Source: Fluviicola sp. XM-24bin1 (GTDB taxonomy: Bacteria; Bacteroidota; Bacteroidia; Flavobacteriales_D; Crocinitomicaceae). Taken from it: a DNA stretch of 64,000 nt. The notes beneath the pieces were generated by a model. It had not been told where the DNA came from. It worked only from the letters and a program-made list of their open reading frames with translations, and ran no database searches. A program made the position numbers and the translations under genes. This document shows positions 54,621 through 63,844 of the stretch, piece by piece. How positions within the stretch are numbered: the stretch's first letter is position 1; each line of letters starts with the position of its first letter. The DNA lies in assembly GCA_003149635.1 (NCBI GenBank), contig QCWI01000010.1, positions 116,003-180,002 on the forward strand, given 5' to 3'.

Positions 54621-57600
54621 ATGAAACGAATTCTTCTCCTGGCAGGAGCTCTGGCTCTTACCTTCAGTGGTATCGCTCAGAAAGACAAGAAAGATGAAAG
54701 CAAAGATGACAAAATTGGTTCAGCAATGTCTTCGATGTCCTTCCGGTTGGTAGGGCCAGCATTGACTTCCGGTCGAATTGCTGACATGGCCATCGATCCT
54801 GAAAATCACGACACTTGGTATGTTGCTGCGGCATCTGGAGGTGTATGGAAGACAACCAATCATGGTACGACCTTCTCTCCTATTTTCGACAATTATGCAT
54901 CGTATTCCATTGGATGTGTGACAATTGCACCTACAAACAATCAAACTATTTGGGTAGGAACAGGAGAAAACAACAACCAACGCTCCGTTGCATTTGGAGA
55001 TGGTGTGTATAAATCATTGGACGGCGGAAAATCCTTCAAGAACATGGGATTGAAATCGTCTGAACACATTGGAAAGATCATCGTGCACCCTGAAAATGAG
55101 AATATCGTTTGGGTAGCTGCTTACGGGCCGGTTTGGAGCTCTGGAGGAGAGCGCGGTGTGTACAAGTCCACTGATGGTGGGGCAACTTGGACGCAGACCT
55201 TGGAAATTTCAGAGCACACAGGAATTGCTGAAATCGCAATCGATCCAACAAATCCTGATATCCTTTATGCATCTGCTCACCAGCGTCGTCGTCGCGAATG
55301 GACGTACATTGGTGGAGGGCCAGAATCAGGCTTGTACAAATCTACGGATGGAGGGATGACGTGGCGTGAAATCAACAAAGGATTGCCGAAAGGTCAAATG
55401 GGACGTATCGGTATTGCCGTTTCACCAGCGGACGAGAACTACGTTTATGCGATCGTAGAAGCACGTGGAGATAAAGGAGGATTCTTCCGATCTACCAACA
55501 AAGGTGAAAGCTGGTCGAAAATGTCAAGCTACAAGACGAGTGGAAACTACTACCAGGAAATCATTTGTGATTTGACGGATAAAAACAAAGTATTCTCCAT
55601 GAACACGTGGTTGCATCATACAGAAGATGGTGGAAAAACATTCAAACGTACAGGAGAAAGCAAAAAACACGTAGATAACCACTGTATCTGGATTGATCCG
55701 AACAACGCCAACCACTGGATTGTTGGATGTGACGGGGGAGTCTACGAAACATACAATCACGCAAAAGAGTGGAAATATTACGACAACTTGCCGATTATTC
55801 AGTTCTATAAAGTAGCGACGGATAACGATGCACCATTCTACAACATCTATGGTGGAACGCAGGATAACAACTCCATGGGAGGGCCTTCTGCCACGATTAA
55901 CAATGCTGGAATTTTGAACTCCGATTGGTACATCACCAACGGTGGAGACGGATTCGAATCCGCGATTGATCCTGAGAACCCGAACATCGCATACGCGCAA
56001 GCGCAATACGGTTGGTTGGTGCGATACGATCGCAGTTCTGGCGAGAAAACGCCGATTCAGCCGATGCCCGGTAAAGGAGAAAAAGCGTACCGTTGGAACT
56101 GGGATTCACCATTGTTGATCTCACCACACGATAACAAAACGCTTTACTTCTGTGCAAACAGAGTATTCAAAAGCAACAACCGAGGTGATGATTGGGAAAC
56201 TATTTCTCCAGATCTATCACGTCAATTGGATCGAAACAAATTGCCAGTAATGGGACAAGTTTGGTCGATCGACGCAGTGATGAAGAACAAGTCCACTACG
56301 ATTTACGGAAATATCGTTGCGTTTGATGAATCACCAATTCAGAAAGGACTGTTGTATGCTGGAACAGATGATGGATTGATTCAAATTTCTGAAGATGGCG
56401 GTGACTCTTGGACGAAAGTGGAAAGCTTCCCGGGTGTTCCTGCGCAAACGCGCGTAAACATGATTGTTGCAGATTTGCACGATGTGAATACGGTATATGC
56501 AATCTTCAACAACCACCGTTCTGGAGATTTCAAACCATATGTTTTGAAGAGCACGAACAAAGGAAAAACATGGACGTCTATTTCAGGAAACTTGCCGGAG
56601 CGTGGTGCAGCTTTCGCTATCCGTCAGGATCATGTGAAATCCAACTTGTTGTTCGCAGGAACGGAATTCGGATGTTATTTCTCAGCAGACGGAGGTCAGA
56701 ATTGGAGCAAATTGGGCGGATTGCCGACAATTGCCGTGTACGATATCGATATTCAGAAACGTGAAAACGATGTAGTTGTAGCGACTTTCGGTCGTGGATT
56801 CTATGTTTTGGACAACTACACGCCGATTCGCGAAGTAACTGAAGAAATTTTGGACAAGGAAGCACACCTCTTCCCGATCAAAGACGCATTGCAGTACGTT
56901 CCTTCGGCCCCACTTGGATTGAGAGGAACTGGAAGTCAAGGAGCAAACATGTGGCATGCCGACAATCCAAAATTCGGAGCGACATTCTCCTTGTACTTGA
57001 AAGATGTTGAGAAATCGTTGAAATCCAAGCGTCAGAAAGATGCCAAGAAGAAAGAGAAAGCGGGAGAGCCTGTTGACTACCCTACTTTTGATGAATTACG
57101 CGCAGAACAACGAGAAGACAAAATGAAGTTGATTTGGATCATCCGTGATGCAGATGACAAGGAAATCCACCGCATGAAAACTTCGCCTCGCAAAGGACTG
57201 CAGCAGGTTCAGTGGAACTTGCGCATGACGACTACCTCTCCAATTTCATTGAGAGAATCGAAGCCGGGACGTTATTCGAGTGCGGACAACGGCTTGATGG
57301 TAGCCCCAGGAGATTACTCGGTAGAAGTGCTTTCTCTGAAAGATGGGGAGATTGATCAAGTAGCGCCGAAAACAAACTTCAAAGTAGTTGGACTGAACAA
57401 CCAAACGCTGATCGCACAAGACGTAGATGCCTTGATCGCCTTCCGTGAAGATATCGCTGAATCGAAGCGTCAAGTAGACGGAGCCGGACGTTTGTTGAGC
57501 GAAACGAAAGACAAATTGAAGTACTACGAGCACGCGTTGATCAACTATCCAAATGCCGACATCACTCTACTGAAAGAGGTTGAGACCTTGAAAAACCTAT

Positions 57601-57893
57601 TGGGTGATTGCGAAATCATGCTTTGGGGCGATGGATTGAAATCAAGCCACGAATTCGAAACGGAACCAAGCATTGCTGGACGTATCGGAACGGTGTACTA
57701 CCAAGTATTTGGAAACACAACGGGAGTTACGCAAACACACCGCGACAACAAGAAAATTGGTGATGAAGAATACATCGAATTCCGTAAGCTTTTGGATGAT
57801 ATCATCGTTCGTTTGAGAGCCATCGAAGAAAAATGTAAGGAAGTTCCGATCCCATACATCAAAGGAAAAGATGAGAATTGGAAAGAGGACTAA
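54621..57893 (+). CDS. Exported sortilin/VPS10-like Asp-box propeller protein
   Basis: 1090 residues from the ATG at 54621 (signal peptide ending FSGIAQ). The first ~740 residues carry many Asp-box repeats (KSLDGGKSF, KSTDGGATW, RSTNKGESW, ISEDGGDSW, KSTNKGKTW, FSADGGQNW) forming one or two large beta-propellers of the VPS10/sortilin type, with GTGENNNQR and GGTQDNNS loops. A basic/acidic helical stretch (about 795-840) and a C-terminal part of unknown fold follow. Often named glycosyl hydrolase, but no catalytic residues are evident. It lacks a T9SS sorting domain, so probably periplasmic or outer-membrane associated. Confidence 0.85.
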   Translation: MKRILLLAGALALTFSGIAQKDKKDESKDDKIGSAMSSMSFRLVGPALTSGRIADMAIDPENHDTWYVAAASGGVWKTTNHGTTFSPIFDNYASYSIGCVTIAPTNNQTIWVGTGENNNQRSVAFGDGVYKSLDGGKSFKNMGLKSSEHIGKIIVHPENENIVWVAAYGPVWSSGGERGVYKSTDGGATWTQTLEISEHTGIAEIAIDPTNPDILYASAHQRRRREWTYIGGGPESGLYKSTDGGMTWREINKGLPKGQMGRIGIAVSPADENYVYAIVEARGDKGGFFRSTNKGESWSKMSSYKTSGNYYQEIICDLTDKNKVFSMNTWLHHTEDGGKTFKRTGESKKHVDNHCIWIDPNNANHWIVGCDGGVYETYNHAKEWKYYDNLPIIQFYKVATDNDAPFYNIYGGTQDNNSMGGPSATINNAGILNSDWYITNGGDGFESAIDPENPNIAYAQAQYGWLVRYDRSSGEKTPIQPMPGKGEKAYRWNWDSPLLISPHDNKTLYFCANRVFKSNNRGDDWETISPDLSRQLDRNKLPVMGQVWSIDAVMKNKSTTIYGNIVAFDESPIQKGLLYAGTDDGLIQISEDGGDSWTKVESFPGVPAQTRVNMIVADLHDVNTVYAIFNNHRSGDFKPYVLKSTNKGKTWTSISGNLPERGAAFAIRQDHVKSNLLFAGTEFGCYFSADGGQNWSKLGGLPTIAVYDIDIQKRENDVVVATFGRGFYVLDNYTPIREVTEEILDKEAHLFPIKDALQYVPSAPLGLRGTGSQGANMWHADNPKFGATFSLYLKDVEKSLKSKRQKDAKKKEKAGEPVDYPTFDELRAEQREDKMKLIWIIRDADDKEIHRMKTSPRKGLQQVQWNLRMTTTSPISLRESKPGRYSSADNGLMVAPGDYSVEVLSLKDGEIDQVAPKTNFKVVGLNNQTLIAQDVDALIAFREDIAESKRQVDGAGRLLSETKDKLKYYEHALINYPNADITLLKEVETLKNLLGDCEIMLWGDGLKSSHEFETEPSIAGRIGTVYYQVFGNTTGVTQTHRDNKKIGDEEYIEFRKLLDDIIVRLRAIEEKCKEVPIPYIKGKDENWKED

Positions 57894-57921
57894 TAAACAT
57901 TGTAGACTGATTAAAATGACA

Positions 57922-58042
57922 TTGTTAGGGTCACCCTCCGCCTTCGTTTATCGAAAACTCCAGAGTCGTTTTCTCTTCTCAAGGGAGGAGGGAAAGCACT
58001 CTCTCCCCTTTGAGGGGAGAATCAAAGAGGGGTGACTCAAGT
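57922..58042. repeat. Miniature inverted-repeat-like intergenic element
   Basis: Outer arms GGGTCACCCTC (57929) and GAGGGGTGACTC (58027) are inverted and enclose a second pair (CTCAAGGGAGGAGG / CTCTCCCCTTTGAGG). About 110 bp, no coding capacity. Looks like a palindromic dispersed repeat; no second copy is in this window. Confidence 0.5.
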
Positions 58043-58066
58043 AAATAGTCATTTAAGGAACACTCA

Positions 58067-58104
58067 AAACACCCGTGGAAAATCCATGGGCGTTTTCTTT
58101 TTAT
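58067..58104 (+). terminator. Terminator-like hairpin
   Basis: AAAAC-CCCGTGGA / TCCATGGG-GTTTT stem with T-rich tail, downstream of the sortilin-like gene and the repeat element. Confidence 0.75.
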
Positions 58105-58149
58105 TTCAATTCATTCTGTTACTTTTCCCATTCCACTCATTAATCTAAC

Positions 58150-59250
58150 ATGAAACACCTACTCAGCCTCTTGATTTTGTGCTTCGCATTTTCTGCTAAT
58201 GCCTGCGGAAACGAATACGGCATCGCTCTAAATGGCGATCGCTTGCACACGCCTATTTTCTATCTATCTGACAATTATCGGGAATTTGATGAACCGGAAA
58301 TTCGAAGACGATTAGGCGAGGCTATTGCCAAACGTGGTCAGCAAGAAGACGATTTTAAAAATGAATCGAATATTGCCTTGTACTATATGAAGCTGGGCGA
58401 AGTCAAAAAAGCGATTCGGATTCTGGAACCCTTGGTGAACGAATATCCCGACGAATACATCATTATTGCCAATTTAGGAACTGCCTATGAACTGGATGGA
58501 CAATTGCGTAGGGCTTTGGATTTAATCCGAAGAGGATACGCCATCAATCCTGATTCGCATTACGGAAGCGAATGGATCCACATTAAAATTTTGGAAGCGA
58601 AGATCGCTCATGGATCAAATTCTAGTTGGTACATCAGTCACCCGATAGTTACCGTTGAGGAACTCTTGGAAAAGCAAAACGATTACCGTGGACGCTACAA
58701 CAATCACCTTGCCACTCAAATACGTACCCGGGTTCCGTTCACTCCAGCACCGAATAAAGTAATTGCCAATTTGCTTCGTACGTATGCCAAATACTGTGAG
58801 GAACACGACACCTACGAAAATGCATTAATGGCGAGGATTTACGTTTTGGAATTCGAAGATTTGAGCTATCAACGATTGAGAGATCGTGAAGCACTGGCCG
58901 ATCTCATCAATAAGATCAAAGAACGCGAAGACATCTTCGTAGGCTTCTCCCCTATGTTCAAGAATTTGATTTCTACCGGAGAAATCGATCCATACCTCTT
59001 GATTTACGCTGCGGATACTGCCGCTTACCAATTCCAACAAGCCGATGCTGTTCAGTTTGAGCAATTGGACTCCTTAGATCTCTACAAATCGCAAATTGAT
59101 TCACTTCAAAAGGTCGCCAATGCAAAAAAGAAACGGTATAAAATTCAAGCGGCCGGACAGAACGGCTTCTTTTGGGGATTGCTGTTCGGAACGATTGGAT
59201 TGATGCTGGGAATTATTATTTCAACGATTTCGTACAGAAGGAAGAAATAA
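58150..59250 (+). CDS. Exported TPR protein with C-terminal membrane anchor
   Basis: 366 residues: signal peptide (AFSANAC; could be a lipoprotein with Cys19), TPR-like helices at about 75-150 (ALYYMKLGEVKKAIRILEPLVNEYP, ANLGTAYELDGQLRRALDLIRRGYAINPD) and again near 205-250, and one transmembrane helix at the end (about 340-360) followed by RRKK. The unknown middle part suggests a scaffold facing the periplasm. Function unknown. Confidence 0.78.
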   Translation: MKHLLSLLILCFAFSANACGNEYGIALNGDRLHTPIFYLSDNYREFDEPEIRRRLGEAIAKRGQQEDDFKNESNIALYYMKLGEVKKAIRILEPLVNEYPDEYIIIANLGTAYELDGQLRRALDLIRRGYAINPDSHYGSEWIHIKILEAKIAHGSNSSWYISHPIVTVEELLEKQNDYRGRYNNHLATQIRTRVPFTPAPNKVIANLLRTYAKYCEEHDTYENALMARIYVLEFEDLSYQRLRDREALADLINKIKEREDIFVGFSPMFKNLISTGEIDPYLLIYAADTAAYQFQQADAVQFEQLDSLDLYKSQIDSLQKVANAKKKRYKIQAAGQNGFFWGLLFGTIGLMLGIIISTISYRRKK

Positions 59251-59313
59251 AATTCGTAACTTAATGTCACTGTAAACCCAAGTGAGGAGGAAAGCCATCT
59301 CACAAACCAGAAT

Positions 59314-59345
59314 CGAGGCCGTCCCCCAGGACGGTCTCTTTTATT
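59314..59345 (+). terminator. Terminator after the TPR gene
   Basis: GAGGCCGTCC / GGACGGTCTC stem with one G-T pair followed by TTTTATTT; it also sits at the 3' end of the convergent lon gene. Confidence 0.8.
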
Positions 59346-59357
59346 TCTGATCTATTT

Positions 59358-61790
59358 CTATCGTTTCGCCTTTTGATTTGTCAAGGCAATCTCCAAAACT
59401 TCTTCCATTTTCGTTACGTAATGGAACGTAAGTCCTTTCAGGTATTCTTCCTTGATTTCATCGACATCCTGACGGTTTTTCTCGCAAAGAATAATCTCCT
59501 TGATTTTGGCACGTTTTGCCGCGAGAATCTTCTCTTTGATCCCACCCACTGGCAAGACATCGCCTCGAAGTGTAATCTCTCCTGTCATTGCCAAATTCTT
59601 CTTCACCTTTCGCTGGGTAAATGATGAAGCCAAAGATGTCAACATCGTAATTCCGGCACTTGGCCCGTCCTTCGGTGTAGCCCCTTCTGGCACGTGAATG
59701 TGAACGTTACTTTCATCAAAAACCTCTTGCTTGAGATCCAAAATATCGGAATGCGATTTCAAATATTCCAAGGCAATCACCGCCGATTCTTTCATGACAT
59801 CGCCCAGGTTTCCGGTCAACGTCAATTTTCCTTTTCCTTTCGTCAATGAAGACTCAATGAACAAGATGTCTCCTCCAACGGATGTCCAAGCCAATCCGGT
59901 CACTACTCCAGCAACGTCATTATTGGCATATTTCGTTCGTGAACGTCCAGCTCCGAGAATTTCTTTCAAATCGGTTGCCTTGATTTTCGCTTCGAACTCT
60001 TGATTCATCGCGATTTGACGTGCTCGTGTACGTACCATTTTGGCAACCACCTTGTCCAATCCACGAACGCCGGATTCATTGGTATATTCTTCTATCACCT
60101 TCTCCAAGGTCTTCTTGTCGATGGAAATATCTGATTTCTTAATCCCGTGCTCCTTGATTTGCTTCGGCAACAAATGACGTTTCGCAATCTCAATCTTCTC
60201 TTCTACCGTGTATCCGTTCACTTCGATGATCTCCATTCGATCGCGCAACGGCCCTTGAATCGTTGCAAGGGAATTTGCCGTTGCGATGAACATCACTTTG
60301 GAAAGATCGTACTCCGTTTCGACGTAATTGTCGTAGAATTCACTGTTTTGCTCAGGATCCAGCACTTCCAACAAGGCCGATGACGGATCTCCGTGATTGC
60401 TTCGACCCAATTTATCTACCTCATCCAATACAAATACCGGATTACTCGTCTCTGCTTTCTTGATGTTTTGAATCACACGTCCGGGCATCGCTCCGATGTA
60501 CGTCTTTCTGTGACCACGAATCTCTGATTCATCGTGCACACCTCCCAAAGACATCCGAATGTATTTACGTCCCAATGCTTCTGCAATGGATTTCCCAAGG
60601 GAAGTTTTCCCAACTCCCGGAGGGCCGTAAAAACACAAAATCGGCGATTTCATATTCCCCTTGAGCTTGAGAACAGCCAAGTATTCCAAGATGCGCTCTT
60701 TTACCTTCTCCAATCCGAAGTGATCGCGTTCCAAAATTTCTTCGGCGCGTTTCAAATCCAAGTTATCCTCGGAATATTCGCCCCACGGCAAATCCAACAT
60801 CAAATCCAGATAATTCAACTGTACGGTGTACTCGGCACCTTGCGGATTCATTCTTCCGAGCTTGTCCAGTTCTTTAAAGAACAATTTCTCCACCGTCGCA
60901 TTCCATTTCTTCTCGGAAGCACGCTGCTGCATGTCTTTGAAGTCCTGATCTTGCGGGTTGTCGCCCAATTCGTCTTGAATTGTGCGCATTTGCTGATGCA
61001 AGAAGTACTCGCGCTGCTGGCGATCCATGTCCATGCGAACTTTCGTTTGAATCTCTTTACGCGTTTCTAGCATTTGCGCTTCGAGTGTCAAATGTTCCAA
61101 CACTTTCTGCACGCGTTTCTTCATGTCCAACTCCTCCAGCATGTCTTGCTTCTTAGCGACATCAGCATTCATATTGGATGAAATGAAATTCACCAAGAAC
61201 GTTGGGCTCTCAATGTTTCCAATGGCAAAAGAGGCTTCAGAAGGAATATTAGGACTTTCCTCAATGATCTGCAGGGCCAATTCACGAATCGTTTGAAACG
61301 ACGATTCCATTTCCTTGTCGTCCTTATCCACGCGTTGTTCTTCCAGTAAGCGAATTTTTGCACGCATGTACGGCTCAGTCGCTAGCGGCTTGTCCATCTC
61401 GAAGCGGCGCTTCCCTTGGATAATCACGGTAGAACTTCCATCCGGCATTTTCAGCATGCGTATGATTTGCGCTACGGTTCCCACATTGTGAAGGTCGTCG
61501 AACTCTGGAGATTCTACTTCTTTGTTCTTTTGAGACACCACTCCAATGGTCTTGTTTCCTTTGTTGGCATCCCGAATCAATCGAATAGATTTATCGCGAC
61601 CAACGGTGATTGGAATCACCACACCAGGGAACAACACATTATTTCTTAGCGGCAGAATGGGCAAATCCTCTGGAAACTGCTGACGATTCATCGTCTCCTC
61701 CTCTTCTGCTGTAATTAAGGGTATAAATTCGCCATCTGTTTCCATTCCGGCGGAGAAGTCTAAACTTATTTTATCGAAAATATCACTCAT
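59358..61790 (-). CDS. lon: ATP-dependent protease Lon
   Basis: 810 residues, standard Lon length. N-terminal substrate-binding domain ([13 protein letters not shown] near 45), AAA+ module with Walker [10 protein letters not shown] near 390 and Walker [10 protein letters not shown], and the C-terminal protease domain with Ser in PKDGPSAGI and Lys in [11 protein letters not shown] (catalytic dyad). Degrades damaged and regulatory proteins in the cytosol. Two inverted repeats in the upstream DNA may control it. Confidence 0.97.
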   Translation of the reverse strand: MSDIFDKISLDFSAGMETDGEFIPLITAEEEETMNRQQFPEDLPILPLRNNVLFPGVVIPITVGRDKSIRLIRDANKGNKTIGVVSQKNKEVESPEFDDLHNVGTVAQIIRMLKMPDGSSTVIIQGKRRFEMDKPLATEPYMRAKIRLLEEQRVDKDDKEMESSFQTIRELALQIIEESPNIPSEASFAIGNIESPTFLVNFISSNMNADVAKKQDMLEELDMKKRVQKVLEHLTLEAQMLETRKEIQTKVRMDMDRQQREYFLHQQMRTIQDELGDNPQDQDFKDMQQRASEKKWNATVEKLFFKELDKLGRMNPQGAEYTVQLNYLDLMLDLPWGEYSEDNLDLKRAEEILERDHFGLEKVKERILEYLAVLKLKGNMKSPILCFYGPPGVGKTSLGKSIAEALGRKYIRMSLGGVHDESEIRGHRKTYIGAMPGRVIQNIKKAETSNPVFVLDEVDKLGRSNHGDPSSALLEVLDPEQNSEFYDNYVETEYDLSKVMFIATANSLATIQGPLRDRMEIIEVNGYTVEEKIEIAKRHLLPKQIKEHGIKKSDISIDKKTLEKVIEEYTNESGVRGLDKVVAKMVRTRARQIAMNQEFEAKIKATDLKEILGAGRSRTKYANNDVAGVVTGLAWTSVGGDILFIESSLTKGKGKLTLTGNLGDVMKESAVIALEYLKSHSDILDLKQEVFDESNVHIHVPEGATPKDGPSAGITMLTSLASSFTQRKVKKNLAMTGEITLRGDVLPVGGIKEKILAAKRAKIKEIILCEKNRQDVDEIKEEYLKGLTFHYVTKMEEVLEIALTNQKAKR

Positions 61791-61810
61791 AATAAAAATC
61801 TCACGTCATT

Positions 61811-61883
61811 GTGTCAGTATTTGACACATCATCTCGTTTTCAATAACGTAAATGCAGTAAGTCAAAGGGTGTGCCATTTGGCA
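61811..61883 (-). promoter_or_regulatory. Inverted repeats upstream of lon
   Basis: GTGTCA-gtatt-TGACAC at 61811-61827, ending about 20 bp before the lon start codon, and TGCCA-TT-TGGCA at 61872-61883. Such palindromes at a stress-protease promoter suggest regulator binding. On the minus strand a TTTG near 61868 between them could be a -33 element. Which regulator binds is unknown. Confidence 0.45.
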
Positions 61884-61928
61884 GGGACTGACATCTCGAC
61901 ATGCTCGATGCATTGCATTTCGGCGGGC

Positions 61929-62114
61929 ATTACCTTACGAAACTTCACTGAAGCAAAGTTCGATGCGTCGCATTTCTTGGAATGTGGAACAAATTCAGGC
62001 CATATTCAAACATTACCTAGTAATTCCAATGTAAAAACAACAGAATTGTACACTCATATTTCAACACAAAACTTACAAACTATCAAAAGTCCGATTGAGG
62101 AAATACAGATATAA
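61929..62114 (+). pseudogene. C-terminal remnant of a tyrosine recombinase
   Basis: About 62 codons (ITLRNF...DASHFLECGTNSGHIQTLPSNSNVKTTELYTHISTQNLQTIKSPIEEI) that follow the end of tyrosine recombinases: LRHSFATHFLECGxDxRxIQxLLGHxxxKTTExYTHVS, including the catalytic His region and the nucleophile Tyr in LYTH. The first Arg motif and all N-terminal domains are missing, LLGH is changed to LPSN, and a 5-residue insertion (TEAKF) is present, so it is inactive. It directly precedes the cassette-like region. Confidence 0.72.
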
Positions 62115-62188
62115 TGGGGCTTCCCAATGAAAAAATAAAGAGGTATCTTTAGCAATACGTTAGCATCCATAAAGAAAAGAGCGTATAG

Positions 62189-63142
62189 ATGAGAATCGTA
62201 GAGTGGAATAGTCAAGGAGCGTTTAGGAAGAAAATTGACCATGTCCTGTCTTTAAATCCTGACTTACTAATTGTACCTGAATGCGAATCAGAAACTAAAC
62301 TGTCTCTAGGTGTTCAAACGCCAAAACCGAATGATTTTCTTTGGTATGGCGATTCTCCAAATAAAGGGATTGGAATATTCTCTTATTCTGATTATAAGTT
62401 CGAATTGCTACCTGCGTTCAATCCAAATTTTAGATTCATTCTGCCAATCAAAGTTTCTAATAAAGAAGGTGCGTTTTTGCTTTTCGCAATTTGGGCAATG
62501 GACAACAAGGAATATCCAGAAGCGCGTTACATTGGGCAAATATGGCTTGCTCTAAATTTTTACAGTAGTCTTCTTTCACTTCCTACAATAATCACAGGTG
62601 ATTTCAATTCCAACAAAATTTGGGATGAAAAAGAGAGAGTTGGCAATCACACAGATGTAGTTAACTTTTTATCTGTAAAGAATATATTAAGTACATATCA
62701 CGAGCAAGAGGGTGAAAATCAAGGAGAAGAACTTCACCCAACCTTTCATATGTATCGTAAAAAAGAGCGACCTTATCATATTGATTATCTATTTGCATCT
62801 CATCAATTTCGTAGAGGTAGCTCGCTGAAATTGGGGCAATATGACGAGTGGAAAGAATTAAGTGACCATGTTCCTTTAATCTTTGATACGCCCAATCCCT
62901 TATCTGATTTTAATATTGATGAAACTTTTAGCTCACTAATTATTAAGCAACTTAAAGGGCTAAATCTTGATACTCAAAACCGATTTGATGATGTTATTTC
63001 TAAACTAATTGAAGAATCAAAATCAATTGATGAATTTCCTGTGGATTCAGAAACAATCGAGGAACGAAAGAGAATAACTCGCTCCATTGATAGGCTAAGT
63101 CACATCGACAGAATGATCGATAAATTAAATAAAGGCTGCTAA
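62189..63142 (+). CDS. Endonuclease/exonuclease/phosphatase (EEP) family protein
   Basis: 317 residues. EEP catalytic features: WNSQGAF (Asn) at the N-terminus, PECES (metal-binding Glu near 30), ITGDFNSN (Asp, Asn near 140), PYHIDYLFAS and SDHVPL (catalytic His near 230). Lacks a signal peptide, so cytosolic nuclease or phosphatase; a helical Ile/Asp/Glu/Lys-rich tail (about 245-317) is extra. AT-rich compared with the core genes. Its stop codon forms the first bases of an attC-like repeat and a GTTAGCA box (62159) lies before its start, as in an integron cassette. Confidence 0.88.
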   Translation: MRIVEWNSQGAFRKKIDHVLSLNPDLLIVPECESETKLSLGVQTPKPNDFLWYGDSPNKGIGIFSYSDYKFELLPAFNPNFRFILPIKVSNKEGAFLLFAIWAMDNKEYPEARYIGQIWLALNFYSSLLSLPTIITGDFNSNKIWDEKERVGNHTDVVNFLSVKNILSTYHEQEGENQGEELHPTFHMYRKKERPYHIDYLFASHQFRRGSSLKLGQYDEWKELSDHVPLIFDTPNPLSDFNIDETFSSLIIKQLKGLNLDTQNRFDDVISKLIEESKSIDEFPVDSETIEERKRITRSIDRLSHIDRMIDKLNKGC

Positions 63143-63216
63143 CAGCACCTACAAATCAAGCCGCAAAAATGTTATATTCGAGAAGCGGCTCGCTTCGTAG
63201 CTGCGAAACGTTATAT
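63140..63216 (+). repeat. attC-like recombination site 1
   Basis: Begins TAACAGC at the stop codon of the EEP gene and ends CGTTATATG. Inner arms AGCCGC and GCGGCT are exact inverted repeats; outer arms CAGCacCTAC and GTAGCTG pair with extra bases in one arm, as the extrahelical bases of integron attC sites do. No fit to a terminator. Confidence 0.6.
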
Positions 63217-63267
63217 GTAATTACATACAGAATTTTTATCTTCACACTTGAAAACAAAAACAAAAAC

Positions 63268-63672
63268 ATGTACAGATTACTTTTAATTACTATTACAGGT
63301 TTATTCATAGTCTCTTGCAGTTCAGCAGATGACAAATCCACTGATGAAAAACAAGAAGAACAAATTCAAAAAGAAGCGCAAACTTCATCAGAATTTAAAA
63401 TTGTAGGTAAATGGATTTTATATGAAGATGTTGATACAAAAGGTTTAAGAGATGAAAAAGCTACCATTATTTTCAAGGATAATGGAGATGCCACGTATAT
63501 TGAAGACGTTAAAAATCAAAGGACTTTGAAATATGAATTTAGTCAAGAATTCAAAACTCTGTCAATTGAAGGAGAAATAGTAGATGTAGAAATTGAGGAT
63601 AACAATAATGTTTTACTAAAAGGGAAGCATAGTAGTGGTAACAAATTCGTTTCTAAATTGGTCCGCCAATAA
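63268..63672 (+). CDS. Lipoprotein with lipocalin-like domain
   Basis: 134 residues from the ATG at 63268: lipoprotein signal (ITGLFIVSC, Cys16), a Lys/Glu/Gln-rich linker and a beta-rich domain (KIVGKWILYEDVD, ATIIFKDNGDATYIED, KTLSIEGEIVDVEIED) resembling the lipocalin-like proteins common as cassette and surface genes in Bacteroidota. Function unknown. Gene with its own terminator between two attC-like sites. Confidence 0.78.
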   Translation: MYRLLLITITGLFIVSCSSADDKSTDEKQEEQIQKEAQTSSEFKIVGKWILYEDVDTKGLRDEKATIIFKDNGDATYIEDVKNQRTLKYEFSQEFKTLSIEGEIVDVEIEDNNNVLLKGKHSSGNKFVSKLVRQ

Positions 63673-63693
63673 TGAAAAATAAAAAATTCAAAT

Positions 63694-63720
63694 AAGCCCT
63701 TCAGAGATGAGGGGCTTTTT
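63694..63720 (+). terminator. Terminator of the lipoprotein cassette
   Basis: AGCCCTTC / GAGGGGCT stem followed by five Ts, 22 bp after the stop codon. Confidence 0.75.
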
Positions 63721-63729
63721 AAATGCATA

Positions 63730-63825
63730 TAACAGCAGCTATACTCCACCGCTACACACATTTTCAACGATTTCAATTATCTTTAGGGATGCGGCGATAG
63801 CATAGCTGCAAACCGTTGTGTGCAA
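63730..63825 (+). repeat. attC-like recombination site 2
   Basis: Begins TAACAGCAGCTAT and ends ATAGCTGCAAACCGTTGTG. Outer arms GCAGCTAT / ATAGCTGC are exact inverted repeats, inner arms CCGC / GCGG also pair; about 60 bp lie between. The outer ends (AAC ... GTT) match the R boxes of attC1. The next gene starts 20 bp later. Confidence 0.62.
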
Positions 63826-63844
63826 CCTAAGAAAAAGACGTAAA

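Noticed and set aside
54621..57893. Active glycoside hydrolase (sialidase) because of the Asp boxes
   Set aside because: Asp boxes are structural; no Arg triad or catalytic Tyr/Glu arrangement of sialidases can be recognised.
60534..61070. 178-codon open frame antisense to lon
   Set aside because: Histidine/phenylalanine-rich shadow of the conserved Lon frame; no start context or homology.
63140..63216. Terminator instead of attC-like site
   Set aside because: There is no T tract after the hairpin, and ends and arm order match the second site at 63730 although the middle differs.
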